NCBI RefSeq assembly: GCF_020166415.1
Contig: NZ_JAIQXV010000004.1
Coordinates: forward strand, 124,001 to 188,000
Length of the DNA: 64,000 nt
Direction of reading: 5' to 3'
Source: Deinococcus multiflagellatus
Lineage (GTDB): Bacteria > Deinococcota > Deinococci > Deinococcales > Deinococcaceae
The notes under the pieces were generated by a model. That model worked only from the letters and a program-made list of their open reading frames with translations. It was not told where the DNA came from and searched no databases. This document shows, piece by piece, positions 42,220 through 51,785 of the stretch. Both the position numbers and the translations under genes were made by a program. Numbering within the stretch: position 1 is the stretch's first letter; every line of letters starts with the position of its first letter.

Positions 42220-44799
42220 TCACCCTCTGCCATAAGAGAGCATGTCCGCATTTGGCTCGAAGCGAGAGACTCTGACGATGCCGTCGTCCATGCGCATGAG
42301 ATGATCACGCATTATCAGGTGTTGTTTAGCCAGGAGCACCTGTTCTTCTGACATACCCACCAACTTGGCAATTTTTGGTACATCGTCCTGACGCGCACGT
42401 ATCGAAGGCCAGAAATCTTTTACAGCAGGCCATTCATTTTTCGGGAATTTCGCCAATCTGGCATCTTGACTTGCATTGGCTGCAGTGCCAGCCACGCGGC
42501 CTGTATTCACTTCCCCGGCAGCCCACCGGTAGCGGCTGCCACGGCTCAGGCCCTGCACGCTGCTGGCCAGCGGGCCCAGGTTTTTCAAACCCGCTGCGCC
42601 TGCAGCCACCACACCGGCACCCAGCAGCAGGGCATCTACCTGCGCCAGCACCACCTGCGCCTGAGCGGCTTCCGGGCTGACACTCGAGAGTGCCTGGCCG
42701 CCCATGGCCTGCGTGTTCGACACCCCACGCTGCGCCTGACTGCTGAGCAAGTTTCGAGTGGTCAGAGTGGCGGTGCTGGCCAGGGCCGCTGCCCCTACCA
42801 GTACGAATTCAGGGGCCAGCAGAGCCGCAATCGTGAAGCCCAGAGCCGCTAGCGTCAGCCCGATATCCGTCCAGAGGTTCGTGCGGCTCTGGCCTTCCAA
42901 CCACGCTGTCACAGCCCGGCTCTTGGCCGTGGTGGCACCCGGCTGAATGCCCTCTTGCTGCATCACCTGGTACAGCAGCACGTCCATGTGGCCTGTGGGC
43001 AGGTGGCCACCCTGAATCCTGGCGCGCAGGTCAGCAATGGCCTTACGGGTTTTGCTGTATTCCTCGTTCAGCAGGCCACCTAGCCTGGCATTTGCCGCCG
43101 CCGTATTGGGTGACGCGGCCAGGCCCGTGGCGCCGAGTTTCTTAGCCAGCAGCGCCACTTCCGGGTATTGCGCGTGCAGATAGTCACGGGCATCTTCAAC
43201 CCGGGCCAATTGATCAAACTGCCTCAAGAGGGGCTCATACTGCTGCCGGAATTGCTGGAGTTGGGCAGCCGTGCTGGCAGAAGTCGGTGGTTGCAGACCA
43301 GCAGCGCGGGTTCGGCTCCAGTTCAGATAGATCAGCTGCATCAGGCCGTCTTGCTGATCGCTCAGCCTCAGACGTAGGGCTGGATTTGTAAACGGTCGGG
43401 CAGCGTCTGACCCCGCTGCCAGCACCTGCTTCTCGACTGCTCCAACCAGACTCTGCCAGGTGCGCTCCACCTGGACATTTTTCTGCGCCACCAGATGGAG
43501 CGCGGCCCAGGCAGGGTTGTCAGGACTGGTGCGCGCCATCGCCTTTTGCCGGCTGATCAGGCGCTGTTCGTTCTGTCCAAGGGTTTTCAGGGCAGCCTGC
43601 TTCAGCTTGGCCTGGAACGCTTTGACATGTTGCTCGGCGGTAAGCGGAGGGTTCGCGGCTGCCGTTTGACGCTGCACCGCCTGAGTTCTCTGCGGTGGTG
43701 CCTTTTGCTGCACCCGCTGGGCAGCCCGTGGACCTGGAGGTGCTGGCAGCACTGCCAACCTAGCGCCCATCGTCCGGGCCTCGCGTTCCAGCCCCGCATC
43801 AGGGTCGATGCCGGTGCCCACACGCCCTTGCGACTGCTGCACGGTATGGGTGACTTCATGCGCCAGCAATTCCAGGCCAGATTGGCTGTTCGGATTGAAC
43901 CGCCCACTCTGGAAAAAGATGTCGCTGCCCGTGGTAAACGCAATGGCATTGACCCCTTTCGCCAGCGTGTCCGCCTCCGCATCATCGTGAATACGAACAT
44001 GGGACAGGTCGTGGTTGAGCCCTTGTTCGAGGTGCCGTTGAATCGCTTAGGGCAGAGGATTGCCTGCGCCCCGTCGGGCTTGAATGCGCTGCAAGACCGG
44101 TTGCGTCGCTTCCGCGTCCAGTTCGGCCAATTGGCGCTGCAAGCTCTGACGTTGAGCGAAGGTCGCGGCCAGCCCTGCTTCGGCCTCGTAGCGTTGCACG
44201 GCTGCGTCAACCGCCCGTTGAAGCGCGAGTCGTTCGCCAGCTGGGACCATGCCCAGCACCACGCGACTGACTGGCGCACTGATCGCATGCCGTTGCAACG
44301 TGGCCAAGTGTTCGCCGTAGGTGTCGTAGCGGGCTTGGGCGGGGCCGCGATCTGCACGGAAGCCTTGGACCAAGGTATTGGCCACCTGCCGTTGAAGCGC
44401 CGTGAACTAGGCGTATTGCCGCGTATCTAACGCTTGGCCTTCGACCTGTTCGGCTCGATGACGCATCACCGTCACCCAGTCCGCCGGACTCTGGGGCTTC
44501 GCAGGCACGGGCTGGGCGGCCCGTTGAATCGGCTGACCCTCCACCTGGGGCAGGGCAGCCAATTGCTCGTTGACGGCTTGGCGCTGAACGGCGAGCCGTG
44601 TCACCTCCTGCTGCTCTAACCCGGACGCCCGCAGCACCGGCCCCGTCACCTGCCTCTGCAGGGCCACTGGCCGGGCGGTATGCCGCTGAAGAGCCTGCTG
44701 CGCCGCCGACAGCTGAATGGCTGGATCTTGACGAGGCGCAGGCGTGATGGGGCGGGCTTGTTGCTGCCGAACCCGCTTTTTGAATTCGGGCGCGCTCAT
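42220..44799 (-). pseudogene. DUF4157 (eCIS-core) polymorphic toxin-like gene with in-frame stops
   Basis: One frame runs from ATG 44799 to TGA 42220 with two internal stops: TAG at 44407-44409 and TAA at 44047-44049. Apart from these, it reads as a single 860-codon protein: Gln-rich N-terminus with LQRQ motifs, the DUF4157 metalloprotease-like core ([45 protein letters not shown] with HEVTH zinc motif) at 43800-44040, a helical region, a hydrophobic segment (42760-42900), and a C-terminal toxin-type domain from about 42480. The last codons (RFEPNADMLSYGRG) shift out of frame relative to the continuation in the next ORF. The -10 box TAGGCT at 44806-44811 survives. DUF4157 proteins are linked to contractile injection systems; none is nearby. 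Confidence 0.8.
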
Positions 44800-44805
44800 G
44801 CCCGC

Positions 44806-44811
44806 AGCCTA
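44806..44811 (-). promoter_or_regulatory. -10 box TAGGCT before the DUF4157 gene
   Basis: On the minus strand TAGGCT ends 6 nt before the ATG at 44799, the leaderless spacing seen elsewhere. Confidence 0.45.
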
Positions 44812-44872
44812 TCCCACAGTTCAACTGCTGGTCAGCGCATTTGAGGCGTCAATGTAGACCACGATGTCCAGA

Positions 44873-45661
44873 TCAGTCTGTTCGCCGCACCCCGCCCCGG
44901 TAGGTCACCACCCGGGCGCCCACATCCTGCAAGAGCTTCAGGGCGTCGGTAAAGCGGAAGCCCACCTCTACGGGCCGGTGGGCGTCGCTGCCCAGCACAA
45001 AGGGAATGCCGCGCTCGGCCGCCTGCCGGGTCAGGTTGGGGGCCGGGTAGGCTTCGGCCACCAGCTTGCGCCAGCCAGCGGTGTTGAAGTCCAGGCTCAG
45101 GCTGTGGTCCGCAATCACGTCCAGCGCGCGCAGCGCCGCAGCCCCCAGCGGGTCGCGGTGCCCGAACTTCTTGGGCAGGTCCAGGTGGCCTATAGCGTCG
45201 AACAGGCCGCTCCTGGCCGCGCCCTCCACCAGGGCGTAATACTGCGTGTACAGCGCGCCCAGGTCGCGGCTCTCGTATTCGGCCACGAACTCGGGGTTGT
45301 CAAAGCCCCAGGCGCCCAGGTAATGCACGCTGCCAATCACGTAGTCCCAGGGGTGCATGGCCAGCACCCGCTCCACAAACCGCTCGGTGCCCGGGTGAAA
45401 GTCGGCTTCCAGGCCCAGGCGCACCTCCAGGCGCCCGGCAAACTCGGCCTGCACCGCCTGAACCGTCTCGATGTACCCGGCCAGTTGATCCAGCCGCATG
45501 CGCCAGGGGGCGTCGTACCACGCGGGCATGGGCATGTGGTCGGTAAAGCACACCCCCCGCAGCCCGGCGTCCAGGGCCGCCTGCGCGTACTCGCGGGGCG
45601 AGCCACTCGCGTGCCCGCACAGGGGCGTGTGCAGGTGAGAATCAAAGAGAAGGGCGCTCAT
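44873..45661 (-). CDS. PHP-domain histidinol-phosphatase-like protein
   Basis: This 262-aa PHP enzyme resembles HisK/HisJ-type histidinol phosphatases, which remove the phosphate in histidine synthesis. Metal motifs in order are FDSHLHTPLCGHASG (6-20), GVCFTDHMPMP, GLEADFHPG, IGSVHYLGAWGFD, FDAIGHLDLPKKFG, DFNTAGWRK and GSDAHRPVEVG. The ATG at 45659-45661 is chosen because the PHP motif begins at residue 6 and TACCCT sits 7 nt upstream. Other PHP phosphoesterase functions cannot be excluded, as no his genes are adjacent. Confidence 0.88.
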   Translation of the reverse strand: MSALLFDSHLHTPLCGHASGSPREYAQAALDAGLRGVCFTDHMPMPAWYDAPWRMRLDQLAGYIETVQAVQAEFAGRLEVRLGLEADFHPGTERFVERVLAMHPWDYVIGSVHYLGAWGFDNPEFVAEYESRDLGALYTQYYALVEGAARSGLFDAIGHLDLPKKFGHRDPLGAAALRALDVIADHSLSLDFNTAGWRKLVAEAYPAPNLTRQAAERGIPFVLGSDAHRPVEVGFRFTDALKLLQDVGARVVTYRGGVRRTD

Positions 45662-45668
45662 GGGCTCC

Positions 45669-45674
45669 AGGGTA
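45669..45674 (-). promoter_or_regulatory. -10 box TACCCT before the PHP gene
   Basis: On the minus strand TACCCT ends 7 nt before the ATG at 45661. Confidence 0.5.
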
Positions 45675-45726
45675 GAGCACGGTCCCCAGTTGGGCACCTG
45701 CGCTTGAGCCGCCGGCACAGGCCCCG

Positions 45727-45732
45727 TACGCT
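45727..45732 (+). promoter_or_regulatory. -10 box TACGCT before the VOC gene
   Basis: TACGCT ends 5 nt before the ATG at 45738. Confidence 0.4.
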
Positions 45733-45737
45733 GAGCC

Positions 45738-46097
45738 ATGTCCCCAGGTCCCCTGTGCACCCTGACCCTGGCCGTGCGTGACCCGCAGGCCTCGCGCGCC
45801 TTTTATCAGGCGGCCTTTGGTCTGAAAGACGCCCCGCAGGCCGCGCCGGGCTTCGTGATGCTGGTGGCGGGCACGGACCTGACCCTGATCCTGCAGCCGC
45901 ACGCCGCCAGCGGGGCGGCCCCGCAACCGGGCGGCGCCGAACTGGGCTTTGCGGTGCCTGACGTGGCGGCGGCCTGCGCCACCCTGCGCGCGCTGGGCGC
46001 CGTGGTGGGCGAAGTGCAGCGCATGGGCTGGGGCGAAGCCGCCGATGCCCGCGACCCCGACGGCCACGCCCTGACCCTCTTCCGCGCCGACGGGTGA
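45738..46097 (+). CDS. VOC-superfamily (glyoxalase/bleomycin-resistance fold) protein
   Basis: This 119-aa single VOC unit is formed by two beta-alpha-beta-beta-beta modules: TLAVRDPQASRAFYQAAFGL at the N-terminus and ELGFAVPDVAAACATLRALG plus EAADARDPDGHALTLFR at the C-terminus. The metal-ligand set of true glyoxalase I is not complete, so it may be a binding protein or a dioxygenase relative. It is cytosolic and transcribed divergently from the PHP gene with a near-leaderless promoter. Confidence 0.85.
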   Translation: MSPGPLCTLTLAVRDPQASRAFYQAAFGLKDAPQAAPGFVMLVAGTDLTLILQPHAASGAAPQPGGAELGFAVPDVAAACATLRALGAVVGEVQRMGWGEAADARDPDGHALTLFRADG

Positions 46098-46113
46098 GAC
46101 GGCCTGCCGCCCA

Positions 46114-46170
46114 TTGTCAGAAATCCGTTCCTTTCCTTCTCGCTGTGCGGCGCAGCTGGGGCAGTCCAGG
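46114..46170 (-). repeat. Possible decayed TIR-element fragment
   Basis: TTCCTTCTC, TGCGGCGC and CAGTCC occur in the same order as in element copy B on the plus strand (63188-63233). The match is patchy. It sits immediately before the permease start at 46180. Confidence 0.3.
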
Positions 46171-46179
46171 GGAGGCCGC

Positions 46180-46980
46180 ATGAGGGGGCTGGGCACCGTG
46201 CTGGGCCTGCTGGGCTGGCACGCGGCGCTGGTGGTGGGCACGCCGCGCCACCTGCCGCTGCCCGAGCGCGTGCTGGCCTATCCGGGGGTGCTGGCCTCTG
46301 TGTTTGCCCCCGAGATCCTGGGGCCGGTGGCCGAAGCCGCGCTGCAGAGTGCGGCCTACCTGCTGGGCGGGGTGGCCCTGGCCTGGGGACTGGCGGGGGT
46401 GCTGCGCCGCGCGCCGCTGGGCCTGCTGTGGGTGCTGGACACCGTGCCCCCCTTTCTGCTGCTGCTGCTGGGCGTGGCCCTGGGCCTGGCCGTGACCCTG
46501 CGCCAGGGCTGGACCTTCCCACTGACCCCCTGGTCGCCCCTGATGCTGGCCCTGATGGTGGGCAGCCTCGCCCTGCCGATGGCCGCGCGGGCCGCTGGCC
46601 AGGGGCGCGCCGCCTACCACGAGGCACTGGCGGCCGACCACAGCCGCGCGGCGCGGGCCATGGGCCTGCCCGAAGCGCAGGTGCAGCGCCGGGCCGCCGC
46701 GCTGGCCCGCCCGGTGCAGGCGGCCTCGCTGGGTGCCGACGCCCTGGGGCTGGCGCTGTCGCTGGCCCTGCTTGAAGGGCTGCTGCACTTTCCCGGCGTG
46801 GGCGACACGGTGTATCTGGCGGTGCAGGGGCAGTTCTCGGAGACGGGGCAGCTGGAAGGCGAGCGCCTGACCCTGTTCGCGGGGGCGCTGCTGGCCCTGC
46901 TGGTGCTGGCCGCCCTGGCCCACCTGGGGCTGCGCTGGGCCGCTGCGCGCCTGGACCCGCGCCCACTGGCGGAGGCGTGA
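46180..46980 (+). CDS. OppB/DppB-like ABC transporter permease
   Basis: This 266-aa membrane protein has about six hydrophobic segments and the coupling-loop pattern of binding-protein-dependent permeases (ADHSRAARAMGLPEAQVQRR) followed by LLEGLLHFPGVGDTVYLAVQ, which matches the OppB consensus of ExxFxxPGxG. It is shorter than usual OppB (about 310-330), with a reduced N-terminal part. The ATG at 46180 is preferred because GGAGG lies 4 nt upstream; the longer frame runs through a possible repeat remnant. No ATPase or binding protein is nearby. Confidence 0.75.
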   Translation: MRGLGTVLGLLGWHAALVVGTPRHLPLPERVLAYPGVLASVFAPEILGPVAEAALQSAAYLLGGVALAWGLAGVLRRAPLGLLWVLDTVPPFLLLLLGVALGLAVTLRQGWTFPLTPWSPLMLALMVGSLALPMAARAAGQGRAAYHEALAADHSRAARAMGLPEAQVQRRAAALARPVQAASLGADALGLALSLALLEGLLHFPGVGDTVYLAVQGQFSETGQLEGERLTLFAGALLALLVLAALAHLGLRWAAARLDPRPLAEA

Positions 46981-47137
46981 GACGGCTTCGGAAGGCTGAC
47001 GGCGATGCACGAATTGAGCTTCGAAAGCGCCGGGGGCAGGGAGCATCCAGACCCGCGCTGGGGGGTCTGAACAGGGCCGGCATTCGGATGGGCGCAGCAC
47101 CGGGACCAACCAGAAGGGCCGGGGGCCCGCAGCCCCG

Positions 47138-47968
47138 ATGAGATGGCTGCTGCTCCCCCTGGTGCTGCTGGCACTGCTGGCCCCGCGCCAGGAATGCGAG
47201 GTGCGCACGCTGGTGCCGCTGGCCGCCCCACAGGTCGCCCAGACCGGTGCGGAGGTGCCGTTTGCCGTGCCACCGCTGCGCCCCGGGCACCCGGCCGCGC
47301 CCCTGGGCACCGACCGCTTTGGGCGCGATCCACGCTGTCTGGCGCCGCGTGCCCTGGGCCGCTCGCTGGGACTGGCGGCCGGTACGGTGCTGCTGGGGCT
47401 GCTGCCCGGGTTGCTGCTGGGCCTGTGGCACGGCTGGGTCCGCCTGCGCCTGCCGCCCGAGGTCCCCACGCTGCTGGTGCTGGTGTTGCTGCTGGGCCGG
47501 TCCTCCTTCCGGGCAGTGCTGGTGCTGGGCGCCGCGCTGCTGACTGCCCGGCTGGTGGGGGCCCAGGTGGCGGCCCTGCGGCGCGAACCCTTCATGGACG
47601 GCGCGCGGGCCCTGGGGGGCGGCCCCTGGCATGTGTGGCGCACCCACCTGTGGCCGCACCTGCGCCACCGGGCCGCCGCTGTGGTCGCCACGGTGCTGGG
47701 CGGCGTGTTTCTGTGGCTGATGGAACTGGGCGCCCTGGGGTTTCACGACCAGCCCACGCTGCGCGTGGCCTTCAGTGACGGCCTGGACCCGGTGCCGGAC
47801 ATCACCGCCATTCCCCTGAACGCCGACCTGGGCCAGCTGATCAGTTTTGCGCGCTGGGCGTGGCTGGACACCCCCGAAGGCCTGCTGTGGCCCGCCGCCC
47901 TGCTGACCCTGCTGGTGCTGGCCCTGAAGGATCTGGCGCGCTGGCTGGAGGGCCGTGGGTCAGGCTAG
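47138..47968 (+). CDS. OppC/DppC-like ABC transporter permease
   Basis: This 276-aa permease shows the OppC motif PLGTDRFGRDP (about 53-63) and the coupling loop EPFMDGARALGGGPWHVWRTHLWPHL (about 150-175), with five to six hydrophobic segments. It should pair with the OppB-like protein 157 bp upstream. The residues between the two hallmark regions are unusually Leu/Arg-rich. The ATG at 47138 has no clear Shine-Dalgarno site. Missing partner genes mean that the pair either uses ATPases encoded elsewhere or is a remnant. Confidence 0.72.
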   Translation: MRWLLLPLVLLALLAPRQECEVRTLVPLAAPQVAQTGAEVPFAVPPLRPGHPAAPLGTDRFGRDPRCLAPRALGRSLGLAAGTVLLGLLPGLLLGLWHGWVRLRLPPEVPTLLVLVLLLGRSSFRAVLVLGAALLTARLVGAQVAALRREPFMDGARALGGGPWHVWRTHLWPHLRHRAAAVVATVLGGVFLWLMELGALGFHDQPTLRVAFSDGLDPVPDITAIPLNADLGQLISFARWAWLDTPEGLLWPAALLTLLVLALKDLARWLEGRGSG

Positions 47969-48000
47969 GCCTGGGAACGCTGACGCCGGCCCCCTCCCCT

Positions 48001-48160
48001 TCCATAAGGATTCCGGTTCATCCATTCTTCCATAACTGGTGAACCCGACCGGAGGGGCTCGCAGAGCGGCGCAACAGAGAAGGAACAACGGTGACGGAGA
48101 GGCACGGAAGCACCGCAGCGACGCGGAGGGGCGGCAACGGATCATCCGGCATCCGTAGCA
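48001..48160 (+). repeat. Intergenic TIR element, copy A (160 bp)
   Basis: The copy starts CCATAAGGATTCCGG and ends CCGGCATCCGTAG, giving partly matching inverted termini. It aligns along its whole length with copy B (63120-63282, opposite strand), including AGAAGGAACAACGGTGACGG at 48078-48097. There is no coding capacity. The rest of the 47969-48458 gap holds only a possible promoter (TACAGT at 48363-48368) for the carboxypeptidase. Confidence 0.8.
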
Positions 48161-48458
48161 GGCACCTGTCTAGAACAGCGCACCGGGACCGTCTGGCCAG
48201 CGGCGCCCTGAAACGGAGCCCAGGTCTGGGCGGTTCACGCGCGCCAGCAGGGCCTGGGTTCTCTGCCGGCGCTAGCACGAAAGCGTCACGCTGCATGTCA
48301 GATTTCACCAGCGCGTTCGGCAAAGCAGGACAGAGGCATCCTGAAGGGCCGAAGGGGGGTGTTACAGTGCCGGGGTACCACACAACGCAGGCGCCCTGTG
48401 GCTTCCCGGCTGGTTCAGAACGGCCCTCCCGGGCAGGTGTGCCACGCCCGGAGGTTGT

Positions 48459-50459
48459 ATGACGCGACGGTTCCCTGCCCTTCTTCTCAGCTCGTCTCTG
48501 CTGCTGGCCGCCTGCTCGCAGACCCCCACGCCCCAGGCGGTCGCCCCGGCGACCCCCGGCAGCTCCCTGGTGGCCACCGCCGACGAGTGCAGCACCTTCC
48601 AGCAGAACCCGGTGGTTGTCTCGCGCATTGATTTTCAGACCGAGCGCGACTGGATTGACATTGTCAAGACCTTCGAGCCGCTGGGCGGCAGCGCCCAGGA
48701 GAAATTCGTGCTGCTGGATGTGGGCAAAGACGACTTCGAGCGCCTGCGCGTGACGGGCCTGACCCGCGGCTGGACCATCCGCATTGACGCGGCGGAAACC
48801 GCCAAGCACAGCGGCTCTCTGAAGCAGAACCTGGGCAGCCTGTCCATCAGCGGCTATTCCTGCTACCGCACGGTGGAAGAAACCTATGCCAGCGCGCAGA
48901 GCATCGTCTCGCAGTACCCCAATCTGGCCAGCTGGTCGTCCATCGGCTCGACCTGGCTGAAAACCAAGGGGCGCGGCGGCTACGACATGAACGTGCTGAA
49001 GCTGACCAACAAGAGCATCACCGGCACCAAGCCCCGGCTGCTGATCACGGCGTCTATTCACGCCCGCGAATACACGCCCGCCGAACTGGCGACCCGCTTT
49101 GCCGAGTATCTGGTCAGCAACTACGGCAAGGACGCCGACGTGACCTGGATGCTCGATAGCCAGGAAGTCTGGCTGGTGCTGCAAAGCAATCCCGATGGCC
49201 GCAAAAAGGCCGAGGCCGGCGCCTCGTGGCGCAAGAACGTGAACGACACCCAGGCCTGCGGCAACGGCCTGTTCGGGGCCGACCTGAACCGCAACTTCAC
49301 CTATGCCTGGGGCACCGGGGGCTCCAGCACCGACCCCTGCAATGAAACCTACCGCGGGGTCAGCGCCGGCTCTGAGCCCGAAACGCAGAACCTGCAAAAC
49401 CTGATCCGCGCCGCCTTTGCCGACAACCGCGGCCCGGCTCGCACCGACGCCGCGCCGGCCAGCACGCCCGGCGTGTACATGGACATTCACAGCTACTCGC
49501 AGCTGGTGCTGTGGCCCTGGGGCGACACCACCACCGCAGCCCCCAACGGCGCGGCGCTGCAGTCGCTGGGGCGCAAGCTGGCCTACTTCAACGGCTACAC
49601 CCCGGAGCAGTCGGTGGGCCTGTACCCCACCAGCGGCACCACCGATGATTTCGCCTACGGCGAGCTGGGCGTAGCCGCCTACACCATCGAACTGGGCACC
49701 GCGTTCTTCGAGCCGTGCAGCACCTTTACCGGCACCACCCTGCCCAAGAACCAGGCGGCGCTGCTGTACGCCCTGCGGGTGGCCCGCGCGCCCTACCAGC
49801 TGGGCAGCGGCCCGGACAGCGTGAGCCTGTCGGCGCCAGCCAGCGTGGCCACGGGGGCCAGCTTTACCCTCAGCGCCAGCGCCGATATGACCCGCTTTAA
49901 CACCAGCAACGGCGCCGAGCCTGCGCGCACCATTGCGGGCGCCGAGTACTTCATTGACACGCCCCCCTGGGCCGGCGGCACGGCGCGCGCCATGACGGCC
50001 ACGGACGGCAGCTTCAGCAGCAACCGTGAAGCGGTGCAGGCCACGGTGTCCACCAGCGGCCTGAGCGCCGGCAAGCACACCGTTTATGTGCGCGCCCGCA
50101 ACAACAACGGCACCTATGGTCCGGTGTCGGCCCTGTTCGTGACGGTGGGCGGCAGCACCACGCCCACCCCCACCACCTACACGGGCAGCGTAAGCAGCGG
50201 CACCAACTCGTACCAGCCGGGCAGCGCGGGCTTTTCGTACGCGGGCGGCACCCTCAAGGGCAACCTGACCGGGCCCAGCGGCACCGACTTTGACCTGTAC
50301 CTGCAGAAGCTCTCGGGCAGCACCTGGAGCGACGTGGGCGCCAGCGAAGGCAGCACCAGCACTGAGGCCATCACCTACGCCGCCGCCAGTGGCACCTACC
50401 GCTGGCGCGTGTACGGCTACAGCGGCTCGGGCAGCTACACCCTGACCGAAACGAAATAA
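48459..50459 (+). CDS. M14-family zinc carboxypeptidase lipoprotein with C-terminal PPC domain
   Basis: This 666-aa secreted peptidase begins with a lipoprotein signal (lipobox LLAAC, Cys19). The M14 catalytic domain (about 140-455) has the zinc ligands His201 and Glu204 (SIHAREYTPAE) and His344 (DIHSYSQ), substrate-site Arg/Asn in DLNRNFTYAWG, and the general-base Glu411 in AYTIELGT. A beta-rich segment with VYVRARNNNGTYGP and a bacterial pre-peptidase C-terminal domain (about 572-666: NLTGPSGTDFDLYLQKLSG) follow. It should trim extracellular peptides for nutrition. The ATG at 48459 has GGAGG 4 nt upstream; a terminator follows. Confidence 0.92.
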   Translation: MTRRFPALLLSSSLLLAACSQTPTPQAVAPATPGSSLVATADECSTFQQNPVVVSRIDFQTERDWIDIVKTFEPLGGSAQEKFVLLDVGKDDFERLRVTGLTRGWTIRIDAAETAKHSGSLKQNLGSLSISGYSCYRTVEETYASAQSIVSQYPNLASWSSIGSTWLKTKGRGGYDMNVLKLTNKSITGTKPRLLITASIHAREYTPAELATRFAEYLVSNYGKDADVTWMLDSQEVWLVLQSNPDGRKKAEAGASWRKNVNDTQACGNGLFGADLNRNFTYAWGTGGSSTDPCNETYRGVSAGSEPETQNLQNLIRAAFADNRGPARTDAAPASTPGVYMDIHSYSQLVLWPWGDTTTAAPNGAALQSLGRKLAYFNGYTPEQSVGLYPTSGTTDDFAYGELGVAAYTIELGTAFFEPCSTFTGTTLPKNQAALLYALRVARAPYQLGSGPDSVSLSAPASVATGASFTLSASADMTRFNTSNGAEPARTIAGAEYFIDTPPWAGGTARAMTATDGSFSSNREAVQATVSTSGLSAGKHTVYVRARNNNGTYGPVSALFVTVGGSTTPTPTTYTGSVSSGTNSYQPGSAGFSYAGGTLKGNLTGPSGTDFDLYLQKLSGSTWSDVGASEGSTSTEAITYAAASGTYRWRVYGYSGSGSYTLTETK

Positions 50460-50468
50460 GCGCGTAAA

Positions 50469-50507
50469 AGCGGGGCGGCGCCTTCCTGCGGGGAGGCCCG
50501 CCCCGCT
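50469..50507 (+). terminator. Hairpin terminator after the carboxypeptidase gene
   Basis: AGCGGGGCGGCGCCTTCC pairs with GGAGGCCCGCCCCGCT with one bulge, 10 bp after the stop. There is no long T-tract. Confidence 0.6.
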
Positions 50508-50582
50508 CGTGCATGTTCACGCACCAATAGCGAATAAACATGCGTCGTCCGACCAGGTGATTTCGCCCTGACCCGTACAGGG

Positions 50583-50588
50583 TATACT
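50583..50588 (+). promoter_or_regulatory. -10 box TATACT before argF
   Basis: TATACT ends 8 nt before the ATG at 50597. This fixes the upstream ATG rather than an internal one as the likely start. Confidence 0.55.
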
Positions 50589-50596
50589 TCTTCCCT

Positions 50597-51652
<1,056 letters not shown>

Positions 51653-51785
51653 GGGCGCAGGGGTCTTGAGCCTATCCTCGCATGGCACGCTGCCGCGCAC
51701 CAGACCCCGAAAAGGGGCGTTCCAGCCGGGAAAAACGCTGGGTACACTGGCGCTCCTGTCCAGACGGACAGCACCGGAGGTCAGC

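Noticed and set aside
43602..44357. 251-codon minus-strand frame within the DUF4157 locus as the true gene
   Set aside because: It is the plus-one shadow of the DUF4157 frame; the DUF4157 and HEVTH motifs lie in the frame that contains the two stops.
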